64,000 nt of DNA from Watersipora subatra. Lineage: Eukaryota; Bryozoa; Gymnolaemata; Cheilostomatida; Watersiporidae. Of this stretch, positions 51,301-62,159 are shown piece by piece; position 1 is the stretch's first letter; each line of letters begins with the position of its first letter. The stretch covers positions 30,227,143 to 30,291,142 of the forward strand of contig NC_088714.1 of NCBI RefSeq assembly GCF_963576615.1, given 5' to 3'. The translations under genes were made by a program, and so were the position numbers. The notes beneath the pieces are model-generated. The model was not told where the DNA came from, did no database searches, and saw nothing but the letters and a program-made list of their open reading frames with translations.

Positions 51301-54300
51301 CTTGTTATGTAGTTATCTCTCACTGTTAGTCTTGTCATGTAGTTATCTCCCACTGTTAGTCTTGTCATGTAGTTATCTCCCACTGTTAGTCTTGTCATGT
51401 AGTTATCTCCCACTGTTAGTCTTGTTATGTAGTTATCTCTCACTGTTAGTCTTGTCATGTAGTTATCTCCCACTGTTAGTCTTGTCATGTAGTTATCTCT
51501 CACTGTTAGTCTTGTCATGTAGTTATCTCTCATTGTTACTCTTGTCATGTAGTAATCTCTCACTGTTAGTCTTGTCATGTAGTTATCTCTCATTGTTACT
51601 CTTGTCATGTAGTTATCTCTCACTGTTAGTCTTGTCATGTAGTTATCTCTCACTGTTAGTCTTGTCATGTATATATCTCTCACTGTTACTCTTGTCATGT
51701 AGTTATCGCTCACTGTTACTCTTGTCATGTAGTTATCTCTCACTGTTACTCTTGTCATGCAGTTATCTCTCACTGTTACCTTTGTCATGTATATATCTCT
51801 CACTGTTACTCTTGTCATGTAGTTATCTCTCACTGTTACCCTATTCATGTAGTTATCTCTCACTGTTAGTCTTGTCATGTAGTTATCTCCCACTGTTACT
51901 CTTGTCATGTAGTAATCTCTCATTGTTACTCTTGTCACCTAGTTTGCTTAGTCTGTGATTATTCAGTATTAGTCAAGTTGTAGACATGTACGACCCTTCA
52001 AATTACTGGTATCTTAGCCTGAGTATTCAGTTATGTCTTGCTAAAAAAATCAGGTCTCATGTCAGCCACTCGTTTCAAACATGTGACCATGTTGCTGCAA
52101 CGTTTTGTAGTCAACTAAGTTTTTAACTCTGCTTAAGATCATCTGTTAAAATATTGCTCAAACGAATGAATGTTCTTGTTTAGTTGACCTAGATCTTTCA
52201 ATATAACGTGAATGCTCTCTTTTAGTTGATCTAAATATTTCACTATTACCTAAATATTTTCTTTCAGTTGACCTAGATCTTTCAATATAACCTAAATGTT
52301 CTCTACATTCAGCTATTGTCAAATGAGCTCTAGAGCAAAGATCATTCTAAGCAAAGAAATCTAGATTTGCCTTTTCCCAAATTAGAAGAAAGCTGTCATT
52401 TTTACAAAATTGTAAAAGCTTTCTGTAACAGTTCGTTCGAAATACTGTGGTCCATGTTTCAGATATAACAGTTCATACTCGATATAGCAGACATTGTTGA
52501 TGCCTTGTTGGAGCTATCCATCACACTTAAAAGTTAAATAAATTTGTTTTATAACTAAATTCGACTACCTATGACATAATAGCAGATGTTACTCATTATT
52601 TGTAATTGTTTTTTTTGCCTTATAACATACCAATGATAACTTGCTTACTGGAATAAATCTTAGATGCATCATATATATTATCCCATTCTTTTATTTTGAG
52701 AGCTCAACCGCCCTAGGATACTAGGCTATCATTGTTCATCGTGATTTGCATGTAACTTGTCTCATAAGAGTTAACAGAAAAGGTTATGTTATATCCACTT
52801 TTATAGCAAGCTCATTCCAGCATTGCCTTAGACAAATAGCAACCTTTGCAGATACAAGAGGAGCCATAGTTAGAGGAGCTTCGGGCCGAGGTGCTATGAC
52901 GAGACGCACTGCAGGCCGGGGTGGTCCATCTCGCGGCACTGGCCGAGGTAGAGGTGCATCGCGGGGTCGTGGAAGTGAAAGGGTCTTCACTAATTCGCTA
53001 AGGTAAAAATAAAAGTGTCTGCCCAAAAGAACGTTAGTTTGTTTTGCTCTTCCTTCATTTAAATTCATGTAAGATTGCAAAAGTTTGGTCGCGTTGACCG
53101 CTACACGTTTCCAGTATAATTCTGCAGGTTCAATTTGATTGAACTATTATTTTACTATTGGACAGTTAAACTTAGTAATAATGTGTTGATAGCACCTTAT
53201 GTATTCCAGATTAATCTTAAAACAATTGGTAAGGCTCACGATATTGACAATCACTATACATGAATTGTGTTTCTTTTACTCTTTCTCTCAGCTAATATTT
53301 AACATTAAAAATCTAATAATAAGATGAAATAGTACAACAATATTTTTTTAGTTAGATTTAACTTACTTAATAGGAATTTATTACCTGTTCGTGGAAGTAC
53401 TTTTTTTAATTGTGGTCCGTGTAAGTTGAGTAAATAACAAAATATTATTGAGTTTATTATTTATGAGTTGTTTGCTCTATATCGGTTAAAATGAAAGAGG
53501 AGACAATATTTAATTTAATTTCACTGATGGTCATAAATTCTTTAACTGAAAATGAGTAAATATAAATTCATGGTTTTGTCAATAAAAAGAATATTTCACA
53601 TTTAGGCAAACAGAGACATTTGTCTCTGACATCTGGTCATGGCTGTAAGCTTGGTTTTTTGCGCAGGTTTCACACACCTACCGTAAAACCTCTATATGAA
53701 CACCACGGCGGGCTATTTTTCAAACCCCCCCACAGTGGCGATCAATTAGAGGTGGCATTGAAATAGAGGCTGGTGTTGTATTTTTCAATAGCTTGTCAGA
53801 ATCTAGGAAAGATAAATTCAACCCTTTTACAGGCGAAGCTAATGTCACCTATATTTTGCACTTCCCTTCGGGTGGAGCAACATTAACCCTTTTGGATGCA
53901 ATAAATCTGCTAACTTGTCAAGGATCTCTAAATAAATACGCATTGAGAAGCTGAAAAGTATCTCTACCAGTTGATATCTGTTGCTTAAAACTAATCTGCA
54001 ATGATATTATATAGCCGATGTCTCTGTGCCCCACTTAACAACTTGTTGGTGCTTTCCTTTTTTTATTTCATTTTAAACTTGAAGGTGTATTTTCATTTTA
54101 TAGCTATTTTTAAGGATGTTGCATAAAAGCTTATTGCACCCATTGAAATAATTGCTACAATTTGCAGCCAAACCTGGCTTTTTATATGCAATAGAAGAGG
54201 GGTTGAAGATGCAATTGCGTCAAAAAAGTCGATCAAATGAAATTATAACCAATAAAAGGGTAAAACACCAGCTACATTTTGATGTTGTTTTTGTAAACTA

Positions 54301-57300
54301 ACCCTGTCCAGAGATATAAGCGTTTCAATAAGGTCATCTTTTAAAGCGTTCAGATTCGAGCGGGCTCTTCATTCGTGACATATATAGTAATACATGTGAA
54401 AGAAAAGGGTCCACGAGCGATAAATATAAGATCTCTTCTTTAGCCAATCACCAGCACGAACTTTTTATATAGGTCAAATGTTTATATATTTTTAAATGTT
54501 ATCGCTCGTAAAACGGGTTGTCTGTGATTTCGAAGATTCGCATTATTAGGGATCTTACTCTATTACTAGTTAGTGACGCGCATCGACTTCTAGTAGATTC
54601 TAGTAGCTATGTGCGTCGACATCGATATTTAATTTACATCGCTAATTTACTGAACTACTGCACCAACACGTTTTATTGACGAACAACAGAATTGTAACAA
54701 CGCTCAGTTGAGCGAAGGTGGCTCAAAGTTTTCTGAGCGTCGGATGATTAAAGATTGGGGCAGACAGGTTATGGTTAGAACTGACAGGCATCAGCAGCGT
54801 TATGCTGCAGAGGAAGATAGAAAAATGGAGGTAAATTTATCTACAACTTTGAGTATCCTATACATAAATTCTAAACTAACGGTAATAATTTTAGTACTCA
54901 TAAATACATTTACTAATAAGTAAAATTATAACTTTTTACTATCACGAATCATCGCTTCATAACTTTTTATCGGTTCACCTAGCCATAACATTTGCTTGAA
55001 ATTTTTTTGGCATTTTTAGCTAGCAAATTAGATTTATGATTAGAACTTATGTTCATTTCTCACTTGTAGAAAGTGAGGAAAATCGATTGATCAATGCTCA
55101 TCTTTAACTCTCAGAAACAAAGTTTCGAATTCTTGGCTTAGCGTATTTGTGCTTTTGTTAAAGGTTGACTTGCAACAAAATTCACATTACAGTTATTTGG
55201 TATCATAAGATTCACCATGTCTTACTCTGTTGTGTGTAGGTGCAAAATAAATGGGAATGTGATTACAAGCTCTTAAAAGCTAAAAAGCGAACAGTTAATC
55301 GCAGCCACACGAGACTGCCGTGGTTTGGATTCGCTTTCCAAAACGGCTCAAATGGGACGTAGTTGTTACAGGATAGTTTCTGTTTACACTTTCATGCAAC
55401 CTCATTCGTCGAAATATTTTCATAAATATACTTCACACATTCAATAAAACCATGTCTATTGTTCTTACGCGTCTGTTTTATCGTCATTGTACTGCTGTCA
55501 CTTTTAGCACTGATATCTTATAACTTACCGTAAAAAATCGTTAAACTTTTCAACCTTAGCCCGAAGGAGTACATATAATTGTCTGATAATCATGACAAGC
55601 CTGTCGGTTACTTGTGATAATCGAAATGTGCTGCAAAAATTATTTGCGAAGTATTGGGTCACGTGATCAGATTACGACTTGGCGATTGAATAATGCCGAA
55701 ACAAAACTGTAAAGTAGCGAGCATCTATATTTAATACGGGGTCTTCGGTAAAATCGAAGTGTTTGTCATAAACTAGTGCTATGATAAGTTTTATATTGAG
55801 CTTTTTATTGGCCTTTCAATTCACGTGAGAACATCACGTAACAAAACGATAACCAAACTGCAATGACTACGTCAGAGAAATAAAGAGATTCCAATCTACG
55901 GCGGCTTTTCGTTTTTGAGCTTTCAAGAGCTTGTCATCACATTTCCATGTATTTGGCATTTACAACACAACAGAGTAAGACATGGTGAATCTTTTGATAC
56001 CAAATAACTGTAATGTGAATTTTGTTGCAAGTCAACCTTCAAACATTTATTCATTTGAAAATTACACTCGCAATCTATCTAACTTTTAAATTGAAAGCTT
56101 TCAGTAGATACGAGTTAGAATGACATACATATATATGAATGACATTTATTACCTTTGTTTTATTGTTACAGGACGTTTATGTGGTTCACTAGGGAGCAGT
56201 AGTGTCGGTCTGGAAACTGCCACAAATGGGAAAGAGACATGTGTGCTACACAAACCATGACATGTTTTGTTTGAGTCTGCTGCAGTAGATTAATTTATCC
56301 TATTATATGAGCTGAAACTATGTGAGTGGCCACGACTTGGATGGATGTTTCTAATAAAAACTTTATGCTACAATGAAAATGTTTTGGCTTGTAAAAATTA
56401 TATAATAAAATAATATTGTTGAAGACAATGCAAAACATGATTTGCTGAACATATTGAATACATCATAGCCCTGTTGCCATCTGTGCTGAAGTCTTATCTG
56501 ATAGATGGATTTATGAAGTGTAATCAGCACTGTATTGCCAGGTACTTTTGTATAGCTCGACTCAATTCCAACTAACCAAAAATTGAGTTCAAAAAGTTTT
56601 ATGGGCCGCCCTACTAAGTGAAAGCAGGTGAGTCCACAAACCGCCAACCAGGTGCAAGAATGGCTTTATTAACCCTTTGCCAGAATCGGTGGGTTAATTG
56701 ATTTCAGCGGAATTGACGTTGCTTTGCATTCACTATTTCGGTCAACTCATAAAATCATTTGTTTTGTACTTGAAATTACTAATCCAATGCGACCCAGTAA
56801 ATTTTTTTTACAAATTGATACTAATAATGGCTAGATAACATTGACTATACATAGACTTTTTGAGATGCAGTTGGTTTCGCCATATGCCTATTCGGACATA
56901 ATCTTTTCAAAGATGGTGATGTGCTTATTATATTTAGTAGCTAGTTTCTGGTGCAACTGAGAACTTACATAGCTGATACAAAGGCTGCGATGAAATAAGT
57001 TAACTCGACGACCTAATTACTGTAGACTGGTAGAATCGTAGTCGGTACTCAAATTTTTACACAGTATTTAGAGGAAACTAATGTGACAAATTTTTAATTT
57101 CTTTTATTTTAGGCATTTGTTACATTAATAATAATGTATCTGTAGCTAGATTAAAAATGTTATCCTAGCTATCAGGAGCAAATACAACATAATATATATG
57201 CCAATAGAGCCGCGTAGGGCTAGACTTTTATCGCAATAACCGTTGTGAATATAAGATATAACGACAGGTTGTTTCACTATTATTACATGTATACATCATT

Positions 57301-59189
57301 TCGGGCAAGCCTGGGCACGTCTTTTTTCTTGAGCGTTTTTACAGCGATCTATTTTTTTGTCAATTTTAATCTTCAAATATCTTGACAATGAGATCGCCTA
57401 AAACAACATGTCAACTGATAGACAAAAATCAATACTTGCTGTTAAAATCAACTAAAATTTGACACAATTATATCTTTCGGAGCGTCGATCCAAAGTAAGC
57501 CGTGTTAAGATAACCGCAAGGATGCTATCAAATAATATGCTATATATCTGAAAAATTATAAGTTATATAACAACCTATCAAATTTTACAAATATATATAT
57601 ATATATTCAAGAACAAGTGACATAAACGAGACATACTTATACTACATGCAGAAACAAAAATTAATATTTTTGAAACAAAATATTTGCATTTTTGGCTAAG
57701 CCAGTTGCATTCTGATTGTCGCTTTCGATGTAATGAACATATCTGGCTGTTCATATCTTCAACAATGTTTTCTGGCCTCAACTCTCCTGCACTGCTGAGC
57801 TAGTCAATTTCAGTGTCCAAACAATTTTTTGAGCAGAGCAAAAACTTTTAGCAGCATTGTTTAGCACAAGTTTTAGCCTACAACTAGTCGTTCATATACT
57901 ATCGTAATTGTAAACCGTTTTTCATGTTGAACAAAGAAATCCTATTAGCCTGATACAGTTATTAATTATTTTTGTGGTGTTGCTTTCAAAGTTTAACGAA
58001 AAAACGAAACCCTTTCGAGTTGGAAAATGGGCTTTGATACGAACAGAAACAGCGAAAGAATTTTGTTTTTTAATCGATTTCGCATGATTGTTGTCAGAAT
58101 TTAGTAATTTCCTTTGTTCAAGAGAATAAAGTAGCATACTTTTCTATCCATTTCTCGCCATAACTCCTCATTGCCATATGTCATCAGCTTGTATGGTCAA
58201 AGATCAAACTAGGATCACCTCAATGTTTCAATATTCTAGCATTGATGTAAAATTTGAGCAAATATTCGACACTACGCAATGTAATTTACAGCATATCAAT
58301 TCCGATGTTTTTAAAAACATATTTAGGGTGAGTTACTCCTCATATCTCTACTACTTTTCGTTCCTCCTAACCTACACATTGCATATATACAATATATCCA
58401 AGTGTCTGTTGTAAACTCATTTTTTATTTTTAGAAAAGTATTGGACTTGCTTGTTAAAGTATTTGCAATAGAGCAAATTATTAATGAGTATTTCTATGCA
58501 AATATTTGCTCCAATCGCTTTTTGTCACTGAAAACGCTAAGTCCTTGATGAGAATGTAATGTATCTATGACCGTAGTAAATTTTGTTTTCTTACCAGTTG
58601 CAACTGACTCATCTCGTACAAGTCAAATAAACTCGAGTCCTAAGTTTTCTCTATTTTAACCATTTTGATGAACTCCTCAGTGGTGGGTGAGACTGAAAAA
58701 ATGCATTTGCTGGTAGTGACATTCAATCAAACAAGCTAAGAAATGTTGCTGTCAAAAGCTAATCCCTACTGTTCCATGTTTTGTTTTCATGTGGTTCAAT
58801 TTAACAATTAATTGTGGCGCATAAATAAATGATGAAGACATCAAGTGTTAATCGTATATCATCTAGGTTCGCTTGTGCCTCACTATCAAATTCTACATGG
58901 CCGCCAGCTCTCCATTTTAAGTTTCTTCATTTTTGTGGCTCATCTATTAATGGTGGGTTTGACATTTGAATTATCAGCTCTAATATCGCTTAGCCAGCTC
59001 GTTACTGTCAAACAAAAATGTTCATGATGGTGCTGTTACAGGGGTGCTGGTGGACGAGGAGCCAGAGGCATGGCAAGAGGTAGTAACAGAGGCCGTGGAG
59101 GAAGAGGATCGTTCAACAAATCATCACTGGACAATGAATTAGACGAATATATGGCAGGTGCCAATATAGATGACCAATTGCTGATGTGA
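48374..59189 (+). CDS. CHTOP: Chromatin target of PRMT1 (CHTOP), complete
   Basis: Six coding exons: 48374-48438, 49176-49332, 50328-50652, 51003-51107, 52852-53002 and 59042-59189. GT/AG borders, matching phases (2,0,1,1,2) and a total of 951 bases, 316 codons plus stop (human 248). The N-terminus has SSISLNARFEKLPKNQPQ, like human SLNERFTNMLKNKQP. Then comes AKNRRLAAQMANRPSVQRAL, nearly identical to [20 protein letters not shown]. A long Arg-Gly region follows, including a short repeat of ARGG and GGAARGG, the substrate type for PRMT1. It ends NKSSLDNELDEYM, the conserved LDxxLDxYM tail. The protein works in the nucleus with TREX in mRNA export. The first coding exon follows an acceptor at 48364-48365, so a 5' UTR exon lies upstream. 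Confidence 0.95.
49357..50126. mobile_element. CCGTAAAACC-family MITE filling CHTOP intron 2
   Basis: The left end is CCGTAAAACCTCTAATTGAA after TA (49355-49356). The right end is a decayed complement (GTTCAATTAGAGGTTTTAT). It fills 770 of the 995 bp of intron 2, starting 24 bp after the exon-2 donor. Open frames within it are not genes. Confidence 0.85.
51210..51945. repeat. 30-bp minisatellite, about 24 copies, CHTOP intron 4
   Basis: Unit AGTTATCTCTCACTGTTAGT then CTTGTCATGT, with single-base variants. The length is a multiple of three, so the plus strand is open in frame with CHTOP exon 4 (ten-residue repeat YLSLLVLSCS) and the minus strand is open too (MTRVTVRDNY). Confidence 0.97.
53681..54245. 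mobile_element. CCGTAAAACC-family element, left half
   Basis: Starts CCGTAAAACCTCTATATGAA after TA and follows the 60404 element as far as GCAATAGAAGAGG. The matching right half appears at about 57478. It lies in CHTOP intron 5. Confidence 0.75.
54744..56192 (+). CDS. Possible small two-exon gene inside CHTOP intron 5
   Basis: Not recognised. ATG 54744 opens 29 codons (MIKDWGRQVMVRTDRHQQRY...DRKME) ending at a donor (GAG then GTAAAT) at 54831, phase 0. An acceptor at 56170-56171 (TTATTGTTACAG) adds DVYVVH and a stop at 56190-56192. AATAAA follows at 56353-56358. The frame is also open for about 12 codons before the ATG (SEGGSKFSERR). A peptide of about 35 residues is very short, and a transposon lies in the intron. 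An upstream alternative exon or chance cannot be excluded. Confidence 0.25.
55157..56043. mobile_element. MITE with long inverted repeats (about 150-180 bp arms)
   Basis: The left arm starts AAGGTTGACTTGCAACAAAA, then TTCACATTACAGTTATTTGG and ATTCACCATGTCTTACTCTG. The right arm (about 55860-56043) is its complement with about 85-90% identity by eye. The inner parts of the arms (TGTGATTACAAGCTCTTAAAAG) also pair. No clear target duplication. An apparent exon at 55240 lies within the left arm and was discounted. Confidence 0.8.
57478..58070. mobile_element. CCGTAAAACC-family element, right half (end lost)
   Basis: GAGCGTCGATCCAAAGTAAG onward parallels 60948-61260 (AAGATAACCGCAAGGATGCT, ACATGCAGAAACAAAAATT) and then 61650-61720. 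The terminal GAGGTTTTAC end is missing. Together with 53681-54245 it looks like one element separated by 3.2 kb. Confidence 0.65.
58187..58322. repeat. 136-bp block with near-identical inverted copy at 61.3-61.5 kb
   Basis: GCTTGTATGGTCAAAGATCA..CCGATGTTTTT is repeated in inverse orientation at 61333-61459 with only two or three differences. It lies 720 bp before the last CHTOP exon. Confidence 0.85.
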
Positions 59190-59440
59190 CTGACTTCTTT
59201 ATGACCCCGCCAATACTTGCTGGAATATTCCCTAATATTGTACAGAACTGTATATAGCCTTTTGTAGTTTCTGAAGTCGTAATGTTTCCACGAGCTTATC
59301 TGGTTAGTTAGTTTATGTCAGGTGTTTTACGCTTTGCGATCCTGTTTTATTTATAGCATATATGTAATAGAATGCAATATGCTTATGCGTGTATAGGGTT
59401 AAAGACTTGTTACTTGAACATCTACTCATTACTGCAATTA

Positions 59441-59446
59441 AATAAA
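59441..59446 (+). terminator. CHTOP polyadenylation signal
   Basis: AATAAA about 250 bp after the CHTOP stop codon, in otherwise non-coding sequence. Confidence 0.6.
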
Positions 59447-60403
59447 GAACCTACAGGTCACTAGCATTAGTTTAGTTATGCATCCTACCGTTCAAAGGGT
59501 CAACTACCGAGAGGCATTCAGCAGTTGGCTATTATAGCGTGACCTAATTCTTATTGAGTTTTGATCAGAACACGCTGCATGCACCGCAACTTGCAGAACT
59601 GATAAAACTAGCCACTTCCCATTGCTGCAGGCAGGTAGCTTTGAATGTACCAATTTCATTCTGCTTGCCTACTGCCATTAGTTCAAAGCTAGCTATTGGA
59701 TGAATGAAGTGTTTTGAACACAAAACTGCTTTGTTTTAGGACCAGTTCATAGGTACAGTACGCAGTCCTGCAACATAAATAACCCATTCCAGTAGTGGCG
59801 TTATAGGGATTTTACATTATAAAAGCACTAAAATACATGTAAATTGCCTAATCTAGTTCCAAGATCTTTCCAAACTCGCCTCTTTGAGCATACAAAAAGG
59901 AATAAATTGAAGTTTTCAATTTCCGGGATGTACTGTAACTGCAGCATTATTACGGTAGTTTGCATCGACAGCTTTTATCCTTTTAACGATTTGATTTTAC
60001 TGGTTTTATAGACCATTATTGCGGTAATTCTACAATAACTTGATGGGGAGTGCACATCTTCGACGTTCGTTTACAACAATTTGCAAAGTAATTTTAAACA
60101 GCCAAGTATACTATGCAAATTAAAACTATTAACAAATATTTTATACGTCAACAACTAGTCAATACATTTTACAAAAAGTGGTACTACCTGTTCCTAGACT
60201 ATCTGTATCCAGGGGGTCAAAGTTACGATAAAAGAGAACTTTTGATGATGTTCCAACTTATGACATTCGGATTGATGGACCGATGACCTGCACCAATCAA
60301 TCGTCTTTGTATTCATGCAAAATGCGCAGCTATCCTATTCTGTTTTGTCGACACATCTCGCAATCTATCACCACGAGCTCGATTGTTGCATGAGTTTCAT
60401 ATA

Positions 60404-61962
60404 CCGTAAAACCTGTAATTGAAAGCCATGGCGCTCTATTGTTCTACCCTTCCTCTTTAGTGACGGTCAATGAAAGGCGACGTTCAAATAGAGGCTGGAG
60501 TTGTATTTTTCAAATGGCTCGTCAGAATTTTGGGAAGATAAACTTAGCCCTTTACCGGGTGAAGCAAATGTCACCTCTTTTGTTTGTCCTCTTTTTCCTG
60601 TGGACCGATGTTAAACTACTTTGGATGCAATAAATCTGCTAACTTACCTCTACAAAGATCTACTACTTACCTCTCAAAGATTTCTATATAAAATATGCAT
60701 TGGGAAGCCGAGAAATATCTTTCAGTTGTTGATCATCGCTTGCAATTAATCTGCAATGATATTATAGCCTGTGCTTTGCAATTTGTTAGAGCTTTCAATT
60801 TTTCATTTCATTCTAAATTTTAAGACATTTTTATTTTACATATATTTAACAATGCTGAATAAAAGTTAGTTGCATTCATCGATATGTTGTAGGATACAGT
60901 TTGCAGCCAAAACTACCTTTTTATGTGCAATAGAAGAGGAGTAATGAGCGTCGGTCCATTGCAAGCCGTGTTAAGATAACCGCAAGGATGCTATTAAATA
61001 CATGTAATATGCTATAAATCTGCAAATTTACCAGTGATATAATGATAATCGATCAAATGCTCCAAATATATATATTTATGAACTAGTGACATAAACGAAC
61101 TATACTTTTATTACATGCAGAAACAAAAATTGATTTTTTTAAAACAAAAATATTTGCATCGTTTGCTCAGATAGCTGCGCTCTAATTATCACTTTCGATA
61201 GAACAAACTTCTTCTGGTTGTCTAATACCTTCCACAATTTTTTCTGACCTCAACTCTTCTTCTGCACTGCAAAACGAGTTGATATTGGCAGAGCAATACC
61301 TTAACGCATTGCATTTGGCACAAATGCAATGCAAAAAACATCGGAATTGATATGCTGTAAATTACATTGCGTAGTGTCGAATATTTGCTCAAATTTTACA
61401 TCAATGCTAAAATATTGAAACATTGAGGTGATCCTAGTTTGATATTTGACCATACAAGCAATTTTGGCCAAAGGTTACGTTTAGCGAGCAAAACTTTTAC
61501 GCGTTGCATTTGGCACAAATGCAATGCGTAAAAGTTTTGCTCGCTAAACGTAACCTTTGGCCAAAATTAGTCATTCCTCTACCATCGGAAATGTAAACCC
61601 TTTGTTATATACATGTACTTCGAAGCGTTGTATCAAGACCCAGTTAAACAAGGAACTACTATTAGCATGAGACAGTTATTAATTATTTCTATACTGTCGC
61701 TTTAAAGTTTATGCGAAAAAACGCATAAAAAAATTGAATTGGATGAGAGAATTAATTGTTGATGTAAATGAATTATTATTAATACGATTTCTTGGACACT
61801 TTTCTACAGATCAATAGATATTATGGGTTCGTAAAGATCAAAGAATGTTGGAGTGGCGGTCAAATGGCGATGGCGTTTAATTAGAGAGTGACGCTTCATT
61901 TTTCAACCGCTCTCTCAGGGTGGTGTTCAAATAGAGGCGGCGTTCAATTAGAGGTTTTACGG
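60404..61962. mobile_element. CCGTAAAACC-family element, 1559 bp, complete ends
   Basis: The left end is CCGTAAAACCTGTAATTGAA and the right end TTCAATTAGAGGTTTTACGG, with TA on both sides (60402-60403, 61963-61964). It is the best-preserved copy of the family. It has no recognisable transposase and contains the palindrome at 61460-61568. Confidence 0.9.
61460..61568. repeat. Near-perfect palindrome, 109 bp
   Basis: Arms of 53 bp, starting AATTTTGGCCAAAGGTTACG and meeting at GCATTTG-GCA-CAAATGC, with a single mismatch and a three-base loop. A smaller hairpin with the same loop lies at about 61306-61333. Confidence 0.95.
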
Positions 61963-62159
61963 TAATAGGTAAACGCTATATGCACATTTTTTTTCGCAAG
62001 TGCGACAAGATAGATCAGTGTTCAAATCGAATTTGACAGCTCACCCGACTAGGCTTTAATGGTAGATGGAATTTTTTACATAGTAGGACACAAAGACTCA
62101 ACAAATTTTTACATTTTCTACAATTTACATTATAAGAGGTATACGTTATAGGTCCACTG

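Larger units (their letters stand above)
59756..62159. mobile_element. MITE interrupted by a second element
   Basis: The left end is CAGTACGCAGTCCTGCAACA and the right end is the complement of CAGTGGACCTATAACGTATA, each beside TA (59754-59755, 62160-62161). Without the insert (60404-61962) it is about 845 bp, close to the 8366-9244 relative. A further left end of this family (CGCTTCTACAACGTAGATAA) lies near 63543. Confidence 0.65.

Noticed and set aside
51228-51938. 236-codon minus-strand ORF with MTRVTVRDNY repeats
   Set aside because: Antisense shadow of the 30-bp array in CHTOP intron 4.
55240-55362. Apparent exon after an AG giving VQNKWECDYKLLKAKKR and a stop
   Set aside because: It lies within the left inverted arm of the MITE at 55157-56043, and its complement is found in the right arm.
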